Below are positions 62,647 through 64,000 of a DNA stretch of 64,000 nucleotides, one piece after another. Source of the stretch: Undaria pinnatifida (Eukaryota; Sar; Phaeophyceae; Laminariales; Alariaceae); NCBI GenBank assembly GCA_012845835.1, contig JABAKD010000023.1, positions 5,190,137 through 5,254,136 of the forward strand, given 5' to 3'. A program made the position numbers and the translations under genes. Positions within the stretch are counted from its first letter, which is position 1; every line of letters begins with the position of its first letter. The notes under the pieces are model-generated. The model was given only the letters and a program-made list of their open reading frames with translations, did not search any database and was not told the origin of the DNA.

Positions 62647-62936
62647 GTAAAAGAGGCATGCTGTGATACGAAAAGAGGTACCTGCTGGCACTTTTCGGCT
62701 ACAGCAATGACGTACCCAGTTTACCGCCACCCCGCGACAAGCCAACTTAAGGTGGTCTTTATCTCTACCTACATGGTCTTATCTTTTTGACTACTGCGAA
62801 AACCAACCCATACAAGTACCAAGTAGTTTTATTCTTTCGTGACAAGCCGATTTTACGTGGTCTTATCTCTACTATGGTCTTAAATCAGATAGTCTTAAAA
62901 TGGGTACACCACTTCTGAACGACGGGGCTCCCTCCT

Positions 62937-63370
62937 TCTTAACGCCTTCACAACCGGAAACCCCTTTCTGTAGACATATCACTTGGAATTAGTACAGGGA
63001 GAGGTTTTGCGGCCCTAAAGGGGTTCAACGCCTTTCCAACTGGGAACCCTTTTGGGGGACAAATTTGCTTGAAGTTAGTATAGGGAGGGACTTGGGGGCT
63101 CCCCCCTTCTCAACGCCTTCACAACCGGAAACCCCTTTTTGTAGACATATCACTTGGAATTAGCGCAGGGAGAGGTTTTGCGGCCCTAAAGGGGGTTCAA
63201 CGACTTTCCAACTGGAAACCCTTTTGGAGAACAGATTTTACACGAAATTATAGTATAGGGAGGGACTTGGGAGCTCCTTCTTTACCCCTTCCTAACTGGA
63301 AAGCCTTTTTGGGGGGCTTATAACTTGGAATTGGTATAGATGGGGAGAGATTTTGGAACCATACAAGGGT
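62937..63370. mobile_element. Tandem cluster of TTAA-family MITE units in the last intron
   Basis: About five units alternating ACAACCGGAAACCCCTTT and CCAACTGGAAACCCTTTTGG, with GTATAGGGAGGGACTTGGG. Two longer segments (62937-63105 and 63110-63275) are near-identical, so the cluster itself was duplicated. Confidence 0.5.
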
Positions 63371-63439
63371 TTTGAAGTAAGAAGAAAATCGTCCGAATTT
63401 CGTTGCTCCTGAACCTTGTTGGGGCACCCACGCACAGCG

Positions 63440-63745
63440 GCACGTGCTACGGTACAGAGGTATTAAGGTATACCGTTTTTTGGCTGAAATGGTTTTCTGA
63501 ATGACGGGGCTTCCTTAACCCCAGAACCGTCGGAAACGCCTCGTCGGAAATGCCGCGTGCTACGGTATCGAGGTATTAAGGTATACCGTTTTTTGGCGGA
63601 AATGGTTTCTGAATGACGGGGCTCCTTAACCCAAAACCGTCGGAAATGCCGCGTGCTCCGGTATAGAGGTAATAGGGTATACCGTTTGTTGGCGGAAATG
63701 GTTTCTGAATGACGGGGCTCCTCAACCCAAAATCGTCGGAAAATT
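63440..63745. repeat. Three units of the 110-120 bp GCGTGCTACGG tandem repeat
   Basis: GGCACGTGCTACGGTACAGAGG, TTAAGGTATACCGTTTTTTGG, GAATGACGGGGC, AACCGTCGGAAATGCC repeated about three times. In the last intron. Confidence 0.7.
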
Positions 63746-64000
63746 TCGCCATTTTTTTTCGCGTGGTTCTCGTCGTGTGCCTAGGCCATGGGATTTTTTA
63801 TCCGCGATAAAGCAGGTTTTTTTTCCCCCTCCAAATTAGTTTTTTGGGGGAGGTCTTGAGCTCTCAAATGGAGGAAACCTCAGGGGGGAAGAAGTGGCGC
63901 ACGTCTATCGCAGCACGCGCCGCACAGCAAAAAAAAGAACAAAATGATGAAAAAAATCAACAGAGCCCTTTCTTGTCCGGGTCATGCATGACCCAACCCG

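Larger units (their letters stand above)
62647..64000. other. Intron downstream of exon 26; no further exon before the window end
   Basis: Filled by the TTAA-family cluster, the GCGTGCTACGG array, the right part of a GACGCGTGCT element (63740-63925) and the beginning of a GGGTC dispersed repeat. No acceptor with a phase-1-compatible open exon was found. Confidence 0.5.

Noticed and set aside
60892..61146. Open frame [16 protein letters not shown] as an additional exon
   Set aside because: Its phase does not fit the phase-1 end of exon 25 or the phase-1 start of exon 26, and the overlapping frame matches exon 25 with a stop, so a decayed copy is likelier.

Overview
This is a eukaryotic nuclear window, intron-rich and crowded with repeats. 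I see no operons, Shine-Dalgarno sites or long intact ORFs apart from one low-complexity exon. Exons are short (27-230 nt, one of 1.1 kb), bounded by GT(A/G)AG-type donors and CAG acceptors, and separated by 0.2-4 kb introns. A secreted multi-domain protein with an Agd3-like deacetylase domain, tRNA-derived SINE-like repeats and GT-AG introns of this size would suit a stramenopile such as a brown alga. That taxonomic guess is inference only.

Layout. 1-15327 holds no gene I can defend. It is mostly dispersed repeats: two tRNA-derived SINE families, small TIR elements and short tandem repeats. One very large plus-strand gene starts at 15328 with a signal peptide and runs at least to 62646, in 26 recognisable exons (about 3.85 kb of coding sequence in 47 kb), then continues past the window. 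All exon junctions join in compatible phase. The sequence between exons is repeat-filled intron, with one 500-N assembly gap (18364-18863). 62647-64000 is intron made of repeats.

The encoded protein. A signal peptide is followed by a short linker motif and then three copies of a beta-sandwich, carbohydrate-binding-like module. Each module is built from the same five-exon cassette (A-B-C-D-E) with the same intron phases, including a micro-exon C of 27, 36 and 36 nt. In the third cassette exon D is expanded into a Pro/Val/Ala repeat of about 345 residues (APVADAPV type). Ten further exons follow and encode a region resembling the Agd3/NodB-like polysaccharide deacetylases: a VVDDLFLAT segment (Asp-Asp, motif 1) and WQSHTLTH (HTxxH, motif 2). 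I infer a secreted wall- or matrix-polysaccharide deacetylase with three binding modules and a long rod-like linker.

The most unusual signal is a set of at least 13 broken copies of the gene's own exons lying in its introns. Copies upstream of an intact exon keep the exon's 5' part; most downstream copies keep the 3' part and donor. This is the pattern expected of recurrent local tandem duplications with one breakpoint inside an exon. One broken copy ends exactly at a TTAA-flanked MITE. The introns are also packed with C-tract-bordered repeats, TIR elements and minisatellites.
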